Assembly: GCA_027489965.1 (NCBI GenBank)
Contig: JAIXZA010000162.1
Coordinates: 186,001 to 250,000, forward strand
DNA length: 64,000 nt
Reading direction: 5' to 3'
Origin: Verrucomicrobiaceae bacterium
GTDB taxonomy: Bacteria > Verrucomicrobiota > Verrucomicrobiia > Verrucomicrobiales > Verrucomicrobiaceae
Under the pieces are notes generated by a model. The model saw nothing but the letters and a program-made list of their open reading frames with translations. It ran no database searches and was not told the origin of the DNA. This document shows, in pieces, positions 48,378 through 57,705 of the stretch. The position numbers and the translations under genes are program-made. Numbering within the stretch: position 1 is the first letter of the stretch; each line of letters opens with the position of its first letter.

Positions 48378-51300
48378 TTATCGACGCATGAGGAACTCGT
48401 CCAGATTCATGACGACGTTAGCGACAGTGGTCCAGGCAGCGAGTTCTGCGATGTCGGCGTCTTTTGGCGCTGGACCGATGGGGTCTGTGGCCATTTGAGT
48501 GGCTGATGCTTGATCTTGTTTGTAGAAAGCTAGACTTTCAGCGTGGAGTTTCATCAAAGCTGCGCGCTCATTGGCGCTGGGTTCGCGGGAGACGCAGAGG
48601 CGATACATCAGGCTGATTTTGTCAGCGGCATTCATCACTTTGCGGGCCATTGCTTGATGGGTCTCGATAAAGACGGGATCGTTGAGTGTCACAAAGGCTT
48701 GCAACGGAGTGTTGGTGCGACCTCGGCGAATCATGCAGACTTCACGATTGCCAGCATCAAAGGTGGCGAAGCTAGGATAAGGGCTGTTGCGACGAATCTC
48801 GGTATATAGACTGCGGCGGTGTTTGTCTTCTCCTTCACTGAGAGCCCAATCGTTGCTGCGGCCGAAGGCGGTGCTTAAACCAATGTTCGGAGCGATGGGA
48901 CGAACGCCAGGACCGTACATTTTCGCGCTCAATAGACCACTCACCGCGAGCGCCTGATCACGCAGCAATTCGCCAGTGGGTCTGAAACGAGGGCCGCGCG
49001 CTAGCAGTCGATTATCAGGATCACGCTCGGCCAGATCAGCTGAGGTGATCGATGTTTGACGGTAGGCACGGGTCATCACCATGAGTTTGATCATGTGTTT
49101 GATATCCCATCCGCTATCCATCAGCTCGGCAGCTAGCCAATCCAGGAGTTCGGGATGAAAGGGAAGCTCTCCTTGGCTGCCAAACTCCTCGCTGGTTCTC
49201 ACAATACCAACGCCAAAAAGGGTTTCCCACAAACGATTTACTTGGACGCGTGCTGTAAGAGGATTGTCACGGCTCACAAGCCATTTAGCCATGCTGAGCC
49301 GGTTCTTTGGCGCGTCTTTAGGCAGGGGATGAAATACAGCAGGCGTTGCCTCATTCACTGCATCTCCGAGTGCCTGCCAGTTGCCGCGAAGTTGTACTTT
49401 CGTGACTCGGCGCTGTTTGGAATCAAGATCACGCATGATCGGCACGGTGACAGGTTTGATGGCAGCAAGTTCTTGGTTCGCATCCGCAAGGCGCTTGCGC
49501 TCAGGAGCGGATTCCTTGGCGATGTTCCGCAGATAGTAGTCGGTGACGAGCTTTTGCTGGTCGGGTGTGCGTTTCGGTTGTGTTAACGCCGCGATGACGT
49601 TGGCAGGTGTTTTTGCAGCCTTCTCCACGCGGGCATCACCGCTGACGCTGAGGCGGAAGTTGCCGAGTGTGTGCTGCTTGTGCTCGCTCTTCTGGTCCAT
49701 CGTGACCCGTAGCATCGCTCCTTTAGGCACGGCGATGGGTGAGCTGGTCAAAAGGGTCAGCGTGTGCGGTTTGTCGTGAGCTCCGCCGACGGCCCAGCCC
49801 TTGCTTTTTGCCGATAGGAAGTTGGACGCCTCAAAACCGCTCTGTTCATAATCCGCCAAGGCCGCAGTGAAGCTTATCGACACTGGGCCAGCAGTTGCAA
49901 AGGCTCTATCTTTTTCGGGCGCGGGCGTGGGGCCGCTCTTCCACAGAATCTGCCGCTTTTCATCAAGCAGCAGGACCTGAAAGCCGTCTAGTCGGCTGCG
50001 TGCAGCTCCGTCGGTGCGGTTCCATACCACGATGCGCTCGACGGGAGCCGTCGCATCCAATCGCACTTCCCAATAAGTCCCTGTGTCCTCACCGCCTGTA
50101 TGAGCCACGCTGCCTTTGTGATAATCGCCGTCTGTGTTGTTGTCGATGGCGCGGCGGGCCACGGCACTCGTATAGGTACTGCTTTGACTCGCCTTACCGG
50201 CCGGCGCGATGTTTTTGCCGTTGCTGAAAACTTGTACCTCAGCCAGTTGCAGCATCTTTTTCGCACCTGGCAGCTCCACGCGGACAATTCTGGCCAGCGG
50301 AGCCGCTTTCAAATCCGGCGGCACAACTTCAGCCTTGAGGCCAGTGAGCACAAAATTGCCGAAACCAGCCTGCGGAGCTGTTTCTAGTCTGACAGCACTC
50401 AGTTTATCGCCCGTGAGCGGCAGTTCGACCGTGTAGCTCGCGGTGTCTTTATTCTTTGCAATCAGGATTCGACCATCGTTTTTGATCTTCGCATCGCTTT
50501 CGCTCATTTTGGCCGGCTTCGGACTCTGCCAGCCCAAATCACGCGCAAAACCGCGATCCCAGGCTTCGAGACCTACGAGCCATTTTGCGTCCGGTTGAGT
50601 GAATTTCGATTCCAATGCAGCGATCTCGGCCTTGAGCGAGTCACGCAGTTTTTTCAGGTCTGGCGTGTCGAAGGCATGGTAGGGAGCTTCGTCCTTTTTG
50701 TCCGCATCGGCGCTTTGATTGAGGAAGGCGTAGAACTGAAAGTACTCATTGATCGTGAGCGGATCGTATTTGTGCGTGTGACACTGGGCACAGGCCATGG
50801 TGGTGCCCATCCACACGGCAAAGGTGGTATTCACTCGATCAATCACCGCCGCATTGCGGAACTCTTCATCATCCGTGCCACCTTCGTTTTGAGTCATTGT
50901 GTTGCGGTGAAATGCGGTGGCAATGAGCTGATCATCAGTTGGCTTTGGCAACAGGTCACCCGCCAGCTGCTCAATGGTGAATTGATCAAAGCGCATGTTG
51001 GAATTTAGAGCCCGAATGACCCAATCGCGATAGGCCCAGATCTCACGCGGTTGATCGCTCGGATAACCAGAACTGTCCGCATATCGGGCAAGGTCTAGCC
51101 ATTGAGAAGCCCAGTGCTCGCCGAAGGTTGGTTTGGCTAGGAAGTGATCGACGAGTTCAGTGTAAGTTTTGGGTGATAAGTTTTGAGTGTTTAAATCGGG
51201 GCGAAAGCGTGCAAGCTCATCCAGTGTCGGAGGCAAGCCGGTAAGATCGAGGGCGACACGCCGAACCAAGATAGCCGCATCAGCTTCAGGTGAGAAAGTG

Positions 51301-51770
51301 AGCTTTTCTTTGCCGAGCCGCTGCCCCAAAAAGGCATCAATGGGCGTTATATCCTCGGACTTCCCACTCGGTTTCAACACTGGTACTTCGGATCTCTTCA
51401 CTACCTCATAACTCCAGTGCTTTCCCCAGGGCGCGCCTTGTTTGATCCATTGCTTCAATAAAGCGATCTGAGCCGCTGAGATCGTTTTGTGTTGCTTGGG
51501 TGGCGGCATGATCTCGTCTGGATCTGTCGTTACAATGCGCTGGATCAGCGAACTCTTCACTGGATCACCAGGAACCACGGCAACGACGCCTTTGTTATCA
51601 GCCTTGGCCGCCGCCTCATCATCCAGCCTCAGCCCAGCCTCACGCTTCTTTTCATCGGGACCATGACAGAAGAAACAGTTCTCTGACAAGATCGGCCGGA
51701 TCTCACGAGAGAAATCAACGGCCTTGGCAAAACCAGATAGAGAGAGGAAAAGGACTAGAGCGTGGCGCAT
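48378..51770 (-). CDS. Large PSD1-type DUF1549/DUF1553 protein with cytochrome c and F5/8 type C-like regions
   Basis: ENCFFCHGPDEKKREAGLRLDDEAAA; LVRRVALDLTGLPPTLDELARF; FGEHWASQWLDLARYADSSGYPSD; discoidin-like ...WEVRLDATAPVERIVVWNRTD... Confidence 0.93.
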   Translation of the reverse strand: MRHALVLFLSLSGFAKAVDFSREIRPILSENCFFCHGPDEKKREAGLRLDDEAAAKADNKGVVAVVPGDPVKSSLIQRIVTTDPDEIMPPPKQHKTISAAQIALLKQWIKQGAPWGKHWSYEVVKRSEVPVLKPSGKSEDITPIDAFLGQRLGKEKLTFSPEADAAILVRRVALDLTGLPPTLDELARFRPDLNTQNLSPKTYTELVDHFLAKPTFGEHWASQWLDLARYADSSGYPSDQPREIWAYRDWVIRALNSNMRFDQFTIEQLAGDLLPKPTDDQLIATAFHRNTMTQNEGGTDDEEFRNAAVIDRVNTTFAVWMGTTMACAQCHTHKYDPLTINEYFQFYAFLNQSADADKKDEAPYHAFDTPDLKKLRDSLKAEIAALESKFTQPDAKWLVGLEAWDRGFARDLGWQSPKPAKMSESDAKIKNDGRILIAKNKDTASYTVELPLTGDKLSAVRLETAPQAGFGNFVLTGLKAEVVPPDLKAAPLARIVRVELPGAKKMLQLAEVQVFSNGKNIAPAGKASQSSTYTSAVARRAIDNNTDGDYHKGSVAHTGGEDTGTYWEVRLDATAPVERIVVWNRTDGAARSRLDGFQVLLLDEKRQILWKSGPTPAPEKDRAFATAGPVSISFTAALADYEQSGFEASNFLSAKSKGWAVGGAHDKPHTLTLLTSSPIAVPKGAMLRVTMDQKSEHKQHTLGNFRLSVSGDARVEKAAKTPANVIAALTQPKRTPDQQKLVTDYYLRNIAKESAPERKRLADANQELAAIKPVTVPIMRDLDSKQRRVTKVQLRGNWQALGDAVNEATPAVFHPLPKDAPKNRLSMAKWLVSRDNPLTARVQVNRLWETLFGVGIVRTSEEFGSQGELPFHPELLDWLAAELMDSGWDIKHMIKLMVMTRAYRQTSITSADLAERDPDNRLLARGPRFRPTGELLRDQALAVSGLLSAKMYGPGVRPIAPNIGLSTAFGRSNDWALSEGEDKHRRSLYTEIRRNSPYPSFATFDAGNREVCMIRRGRTNTPLQAFVTLNDPVFIETHQAMARKVMNAADKISLMYRLCVSREPSANERAALMKLHAESLAFYKQDQASATQMATDPIGPAPKDADIAELAAWTTVANVVMNLDEFLMRR

Positions 51771-51871
51771 GAGTACGGTGAGGGGCAAAAGATACGGGCT
51801 TCAGCATCTATTCTTAACTCACAAAATGATGCCCCAAGCTTGATTCGCTCAATCTTTGGTAGGATAGCGCT

Positions 51872-52309
51872 TCATTTTTTCTCAGTTTCAGGTTTGCATT
51901 TGCAGAGCCATTCGGCATTGGAACATTCCTCACAATTGGCCGTGTTGTATTCCAGACGGGCAGTGATGGCTTTGGCTTCAGTCGTGTTTTTGTATTGCAG
52001 GATGAGCCATTCACCAGCCTTGACGACTGGAAGGACGAAACCCTTGGCATCCTTTTCTACGGTCAACTTTTGAGGTGCGGCACGATCTCCGGTTACAGCA
52101 GTGAGCGTCTGCTCATTTATCGTGACGGGTTTCATGTTCTTATCCAGCACGGCGATGTGAAATTTGTCGCCCTTCACGGTGAGTTCACCATGCATGGTTT
52201 CATCTTTACTGAACTCTAAAATGCGACCGCCATTAGGGCCAAGTTCGACGCCTTCATGAGCGAAGGAGAGCGTGGTGATGAAGCTGAGGAGGAGGAGTGT
52301 TTTTTTCAT
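51872..52309 (-). CDS. Small secreted protein of metal-efflux operon with C-terminal Cys cluster
   Basis: Signal peptide, HEGVELGPNGGRILEF, C-terminus NTANCEECSNAEWLCKCKPETEKK; 4-nt ATGA overlap with the upstream RND gene. Confidence 0.75.
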   Translation of the reverse strand: MKKTLLLLSFITTLSFAHEGVELGPNGGRILEFSKDETMHGELTVKGDKFHIAVLDKNMKPVTINEQTLTAVTGDRAAPQKLTVEKDAKGFVLPVVKAGEWLILQYKNTTEAKAITARLEYNTANCEECSNAEWLCKCKPETEKK

Positions 52310-55300
52310 GGATTTTGGGGTTGGGTTTGGATGTATCTAAGCGCGGCTTTTTGGCCGAAAAGATAAAAGACAGCGGGCGTGACCATCAGATCAAGCAAGG
52401 TGCTGCTGACGAGTCCACCGACAATGACGACGGCGACAGGATGAAGAATTTCTTTGCCAGGTTCATGAGCTGCCAGCAACAAAGGAATAAGCGCAATGCC
52501 AGCACTGAGCGCCGTCATTAAAACAGGCACTAGCCGCTCAAGCGTGCCGCGCACAATCATCTGCCGTGTAAAGCCTTCTCCTTCATGCTCGATCAAATGC
52601 AGATAATGGCCGATCATCATGATGCCATTGCGGGCAGCGACACCACCCACAGCGATGAAGCCTACAATCGTGGCAATGCTGATATTATTGATCAGTATCC
52701 AGGTCAGCGCTAAACCACCCATGAGGGCTAGGGGGATGTTTAGCATGACTTGCAGGGCTAGTGATAGACTGCGGAAGTAGCTGTATAGCAGCACTGCAAC
52801 AGCGATGAGAACGAGGCTGAAGTAAAAAGTGATGCGTTGTGTCGCAGCTTGCTGGGCTTGAAACTCGCCTTCAAATCGCAGGAAGTAACCTTCGGGTAAG
52901 ATGACCTGTTCTTGCACCAGAGACTGCCATTGCTGGACGAGTGACTCCAAGTTTCGGTCGCTTGTGTTGGCTCCGATCACAATTCGACGCAGCGTATCTT
53001 CGCGATTGATGACGTTGGGTCCTTTGCCTTCGCGGATCTCCGCCACGAGACGCAAAGGGATCCGTTGCCCGCTATTCGTTTCGATGAGTAACTCGCCTAT
53101 CTTCTCGGGTGAATTCCGCGACGATTCCGGCAAGCGCATCACGAGGTCAATGGTGCGCTGTCCTTCCCGAAGTTCAGCGAGTGTTTTTCCGCCGAGCAAG
53201 GTAGAGACTTGTTCATTCAGCGCACCTGGCTGCACGCCATAGGCGAGGGCTCGTTCGCGATTAATCTCGATCTTGATTTGGGGGATCGGCACCTGTGCTT
53301 CCAAATTCACGTCCGTTAACCCAGGGATCTTTTTTGCCAAATCGCGGACCTGAGCCCCCTTCTCACGCAGCACCGATAAATCGGGACCAAAGATCTTCAC
53401 GGCGATCTTTGCCGAGACACCGCTAAGCATGTGGGAGAGGCGATGGCTGATGGGCTGCCCGACATTGAGAAAAGTGCCAGGAATCGTTTTCAGCAGAGTG
53501 CGGATCTCCGCAAAAACGATTTCACGCGATCTGCCTCCTTCGAAGAACTCGACATCAAATTCATTCACACTCACGGGCATCACATGATCGTCTTTCTCAG
53601 CACGACCAGCACGACGTCCGACACTTTTGACTTCAGGGATACTCCTTAAAAGACGGGTGCCTACTTCTCCAATTTCGTTGGATTGGGCTAAGGAGGTGCC
53701 GGGTGCGCTGGCCAGGGAGATGGTGGCACTGCCTTCATTAAAAGCTGGCAGGAACTCTTTTCCCATCATCGGATACAGCATGAATGAGCCGATCAATAAA
53801 ATGCCGGCAAATGCCAACACGAACATGGGCGCGCCAAGGGCTGCGCGTAGGAAGGTGTGGCGCACAGCCCATTTCATGCAGCGAACTAAAACTCCATCCG
53901 AATGCACGCCAATCTTTGGTTTTAAAAACAGTGAACAAAGCACAGGAATGACCGTGAGACTGACAATGAACGAAGCCGCCATGCTCGTGATCGTAGCAAT
54001 GGCGATGGGTGTAAACAGACGACCTTCAATCCCCTCTAAACCCAAGAGAGGAAGAAAGACCAAGATGATCAAAACCGTGGCATAAAGAATCGAGTTCCTG
54101 ACTTCTGCCGAGGCGCTGGCAATCACTTCAAGCATGGAACGTGGCTGTGGATCACTTCGGCTTTCACGCAATCTGCGCCACACGTTTTCAACATCGACAA
54201 TAGCATCATCGACGACCATGCCGATGGCAACAGCGAGCCCACCGAGGGTCATGGAATTGACGCTCACACCAAAGGCTTTGAAGATCAGAATCGTCACAGC
54301 AAAAGACAACGGCATGGCCATGAGAGTGATGGCCGTTGTTCGGAAGTTGAGCAAAAAGAGAAACAAAATGATCGCGACCATGATCGCGCCATCACGGATG
54401 GCTTCCTTGAGATTGCCGATGGCATGTTCAATGAAGTCGCCTTGGCGAAATAGGATCTCTGCGGTCACTCCAGCAGGCAATGTTGGACGCAGTTCAATCA
54501 AGGCTGCTTCGATACTGCGAGTGAGTAATAGGGTATCGTATCCCGGTGCTTTATCGATGCTAAGCACGACCCCCATGGTGCCATTCACGCTGGCATCTCC
54601 GCGCATGGGTTGCACGGCGTTTTTGACCTCTGCCACGTCACTGATAAGTACAGGCCGATCATCAACTATTTTGATGACGGTTTTGGCGATGTCTTCAAGA
54701 CGGGTCGTCATGCCAAGATTACGAACCATGATTTCGCGGGGTCCAGCTTGCAGGTAGCCACTGGTGGCATTGCCCGCTGACTTACTAACGGCTGCCTCGA
54801 CCTCTGCAAAGGTGAGGCCAAAGGCGGCCAGACGATTGGGAATGGGCTGCACCTGAATCTGCTTCACGCCGCCACCAATGGTCAGGACTTCGGCAACGCC
54901 GCGAATGCTTTGAAGACGGCGTTTGATGGTCCAGTCAGCCAGTGTCCGCAAATCCACTGGTGCAATCTTTCCATCCTGACTACGCAGCCCTACAAGCAGG
55001 ATCTCGCCCATCAGCGAGGAAACGGGAGTCAAGCCTGGCTTGGCCTCTTCAGGTAAGGCACTAAGTACCGATTGTATCCGCTCCTGCACCAGTTGTCTGG
55101 CCCGATAGATGTCTGTGCCCCAGCCAAATTCTGCAAACACAAGCGACAGACCCACATCCGAATTGGAACGTAAGCGATCCAATCCACCGACCCCTTGGAT
55201 AGCACTTTCCAGAGGCTGCGTGACGAGCGTTTCCACTTCTTCTGGCGCCAGCCCAGGTGCTTCTGTCAAAAGGGTGACCGTTGGCTTCGTCATGTCAGGC

Positions 55301-55416
55301 AGCACCTCGACAGGTAACTGCGTCAAAGTTTGCCAACCAAACACAAGCACGACCAAGGCCAGCATCAGAACCAGCGGTCGATGATGGAGAGAGAACCGGA
55401 TGAGATGATTTAACAT
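52306..55416 (-). CDS. czcA: CzcA/CusA-family heavy-metal efflux RND permease
   Basis: 1036 aa; EVLPDMTKPTVTLLTEAPGLAPEEVETLVTQPLE; GGLAVAIGMVVDDAIVDVENVWRRLRE; SD AGGAGG upstream. Confidence 0.93.
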   Translation of the reverse strand: MLNHLIRFSLHHRPLVLMLALVVLVFGWQTLTQLPVEVLPDMTKPTVTLLTEAPGLAPEEVETLVTQPLESAIQGVGGLDRLRSNSDVGLSLVFAEFGWGTDIYRARQLVQERIQSVLSALPEEAKPGLTPVSSLMGEILLVGLRSQDGKIAPVDLRTLADWTIKRRLQSIRGVAEVLTIGGGVKQIQVQPIPNRLAAFGLTFAEVEAAVSKSAGNATSGYLQAGPREIMVRNLGMTTRLEDIAKTVIKIVDDRPVLISDVAEVKNAVQPMRGDASVNGTMGVVLSIDKAPGYDTLLLTRSIEAALIELRPTLPAGVTAEILFRQGDFIEHAIGNLKEAIRDGAIMVAIILFLFLLNFRTTAITLMAMPLSFAVTILIFKAFGVSVNSMTLGGLAVAIGMVVDDAIVDVENVWRRLRESRSDPQPRSMLEVIASASAEVRNSILYATVLIILVFLPLLGLEGIEGRLFTPIAIATITSMAASFIVSLTVIPVLCSLFLKPKIGVHSDGVLVRCMKWAVRHTFLRAALGAPMFVLAFAGILLIGSFMLYPMMGKEFLPAFNEGSATISLASAPGTSLAQSNEIGEVGTRLLRSIPEVKSVGRRAGRAEKDDHVMPVSVNEFDVEFFEGGRSREIVFAEIRTLLKTIPGTFLNVGQPISHRLSHMLSGVSAKIAVKIFGPDLSVLREKGAQVRDLAKKIPGLTDVNLEAQVPIPQIKIEINRERALAYGVQPGALNEQVSTLLGGKTLAELREGQRTIDLVMRLPESSRNSPEKIGELLIETNSGQRIPLRLVAEIREGKGPNVINREDTLRRIVIGANTSDRNLESLVQQWQSLVQEQVILPEGYFLRFEGEFQAQQAATQRITFYFSLVLIAVAVLLYSYFRSLSLALQVMLNIPLALMGGLALTWILINNISIATIVGFIAVGGVAARNGIMMIGHYLHLIEHEGEGFTRQMIVRGTLERLVPVLMTALSAGIALIPLLLAAHEPGKEILHPVAVVIVGGLVSSTLLDLMVTPAVFYLFGQKAALRYIQTQPQNP

Positions 55417-55479
55417 TGGGATGCCTCCTGTGTCCGAATCCTGGGTTGACTTGTATTGACTGCAGAAGCAGTTTTGAAC

Positions 55480-55746
55480 ATGTCAAAGTTACTGATTGAA
55501 AATGTGGATGATGAACTGGTGCTCAAGCTGCGCAGCCAAGCCATTGAGCATGGCGTCTCGGTCGAGGAAGAGCATCTCAGCATCCTTGCCAAAGCTTTAC
55601 AATATGAGCCGCAAGCCATTGCAGCAGGCGCAAGGAGACACAGCCTTGTGGAGTTTCTGCTCAATGGAGGAGTTCCATGGCCAGAGGATTTCCTTCCAGT
55701 GCGGTCCAGTGACACGGGTGAACATCGCCAAGTGAACTTTGCATGA
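55480..55746 (+). CDS. FitA/VapB-type ribbon-helix-helix antitoxin (start MSKLLIENV)
   Basis: MSKLLIENVDDELVLKLRSQAIEHGVSVEEEHLSILAKAL; overlaps the downstream PIN toxin start. Confidence 0.85.
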   Translation: MSKLLIENVDDELVLKLRSQAIEHGVSVEEEHLSILAKALQYEPQAIAAGARRHSLVEFLLNGGVPWPEDFLPVRSSDTGEHRQVNFA

Positions 55747-56153
55747 GTTTCCTTCTGGACACAAACGTCGTCTCTGAGCTGCGAAAGAGTGCGAAGTGCC
55801 ACCCCAAGGTGCTGGCGTGGACACAGGCGAACTTGGACGTTGGGCATTTCCTCAGTGTCATGACTCTGGGAGAGATCCGAAACGGGATCGAATTGCTGAG
55901 AAGAAAGGACGTCAGCAGGGCCGAGCTCATCGAGCAATGGCTGAATCGGTTTTGTGTGGATTACGCAGACGCGATCCTGCCCGTGACGCCTGAAATTGCG
56001 GATTGCTGGGGCAGATTGAACATTCCAAAGACTTTGCCTACCACGGACAGCTTGATTGCCGCTACTGCCGTGGTGCATGAGCTGACGGTAGTCACGCGGA
56101 ACGTGGATGATTTTTTGCGATGCGGAGTCCCTGTGGTGAATCCTTTTAATTGA
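55743..56153 (+). CDS. FitB/VapC-type PIN-domain toxin
   Basis: MSFLLDTNVVSELRKSAKCHPKV, LTLGEIRNGIE-like 'VMTLGEIRNGIELLRR', PTTDSLIAATAVVHELTVVTRNVDDF. Confidence 0.92.
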   Translation: MSFLLDTNVVSELRKSAKCHPKVLAWTQANLDVGHFLSVMTLGEIRNGIELLRRKDVSRAELIEQWLNRFCVDYADAILPVTPEIADCWGRLNIPKTLPTTDSLIAATAVVHELTVVTRNVDDFLRCGVPVVNPFN

Positions 56154-56161
56154 ATCAGATC

Positions 56162-57283
56162 TCATGCTGCTACCTCCTTGCGCTTTAGAAGTTCGACGAT
56201 CAGCAGAACCAGTAGCAGGCCACTGGTGCCTGCAAAGAAGGTCGTGAGTTGTGTCCAGTTCTCGCTGTCGTGTTCATGAGCATGACCATCGTCATTGCCC
56301 TTTGCCGCGAGTTGTTCTTTGCTCATCTCCGTTCCATCTTCGTTGTGTGCGTGGCCATGAGCGGCATCCAGTGCTTCTTTGAGTGAAACACTGCCTTTAC
56401 CTGCAAAGGCAAGGGCATAAGCACCACGAGTGACCACTTCATCTCCGGGGAAGAGGCCTTTCACGACTTCAACATACTGGTCATTCTGTGCGCCGAGAAC
56501 GATGCTGATTTTGACAAAGGCGTTTTTCAAATCGTAGTCTTTGATATACACAAAACGCTCTGCGGCATCCCCCTGCACAGCTGAGCGTGGAATGGACATC
56601 ACGCCTTCACGCTGATTCACGACGAGGCTGAACTCGGCCTTCATGCCTGGACGCAGGAGCTTGTCTGGATTCGGCACATGAAAAGCGGCTTCCAACGTTC
56701 CAGACGTTTCGTCAGCGATGGCTGCGGTGTGCACGAGTTTCGCTTCAAAGACTTGCTCGGGCAGCGCATTGACGCGGATATGAGCTTTGTTGCCAATCTT
56801 TAACTTACCCGCGAGATGCTGGGGCACATGAGCTACGGCTTCGACAGTATTCAGGTCTATGATTTCGATGAGCTCCTGATCCGGCGAAATGGGCTGACCT
56901 TGGGCGATGTTTACTTTTGAAACCATGCCGCTGATAGGAGCTGTGAGCTTGATCACAGGTGGCGGATCACCTGGTTGACGGCTCTCGACCCAGGCAACTT
57001 CAGCATCCACTTCGACCTCTTGATGAGGTATGACCAATACCGAAAAGGCTCGCCCTGGAATGCGGCTGCTTACAATGGCTCGATTACCCGGCAAGACCTC
57101 AATGTGACCGAGGGAAAAGAGGGTTTCTTCAAACGTGGTTTCTTCGGCTTCGACGAACTCCAGTTGCAGATTGACCACCGCAGCGGGCTCAAGAATGACA
57201 GTATTGTCCAAGCGTGCAGAATCAGCAGCATGGAGGATGACAGCTGGTAGCAGCATTAAAAAGAAGAGCGATTTTAAAGACAT
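56162..57283 (-). CDS. czcB: CzcB-type RND periplasmic adaptor with His-rich C-terminus
   Basis: LTAPISGMVSKVNIAQGQPISPDQELIEIIDLNTVEAVAHVPQ; AHGHAHNEDGTEMSKEQLAAKGNDDGHAHEHD; C-terminal TM. Confidence 0.9.
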   Translation of the reverse strand: MSLKSLFFLMLLPAVILHAADSARLDNTVILEPAAVVNLQLEFVEAEETTFEETLFSLGHIEVLPGNRAIVSSRIPGRAFSVLVIPHQEVEVDAEVAWVESRQPGDPPPVIKLTAPISGMVSKVNIAQGQPISPDQELIEIIDLNTVEAVAHVPQHLAGKLKIGNKAHIRVNALPEQVFEAKLVHTAAIADETSGTLEAAFHVPNPDKLLRPGMKAEFSLVVNQREGVMSIPRSAVQGDAAERFVYIKDYDLKNAFVKISIVLGAQNDQYVEVVKGLFPGDEVVTRGAYALAFAGKGSVSLKEALDAAHGHAHNEDGTEMSKEQLAAKGNDDGHAHEHDSENWTQLTTFFAGTSGLLLVLLIVELLKRKEVAA

Positions 57284-57293
57284 GGAGAGACGA

Positions 57294-57644
57294 TTAAAGA
57301 TTCACACCAGCGATTTTCAGCAGGCGCATGGTGAGGAAGTAGAGAACCACGGTGAGGATGATTCCCGTGCCAAAGGCAGGCCAGAAACCGCCGAGTTTTT
57401 TGATCAGCCAAGGCATCATGATAAACATGGGTAGCGTGGGCAGGACGAACCAAAAGGTGCCGAACGCATGTCGCCCGATGAGCGCGGAATCCTTGGTCTC
57501 TGCATACAGCCAGATGAAGGCAAGCAGTGATGTCAGGGGCAATGAGTGGATGATGCTGGCCGCGGCGTTGTTACGCTTCGCAATTTCGGTCACGAGGACG
57601 ATGACTCCTGCACTGAGGAAGAGTTTGATCAGGTAGTAGGACAT
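57294..57644 (-). CDS. DUF3147-family small membrane protein
   Basis: Four hydrophobic segments; EIAKRNNAAASIIHSLPLTSLLAFIWLYAETKD. Confidence 0.8.
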   Translation of the reverse strand: MSYYLIKLFLSAGVIVLVTEIAKRNNAAASIIHSLPLTSLLAFIWLYAETKDSALIGRHAFGTFWFVLPTLPMFIMMPWLIKKLGGFWPAFGTGIILTVVLYFLTMRLLKIAGVNL

Positions 57645-57705
57645 GATGGAAAAATGACGAATGAGTAAATCCGAATGACGAAAGAATGACGAAGGCTTGA
57701 AAGTG

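Noticed and set aside
55410-56165. Minus-strand ORF (251 aa) between czcB and czcA
   Set aside because: Shadow of the plus-strand RHH/PIN toxin-antitoxin pair, which has clear motifs
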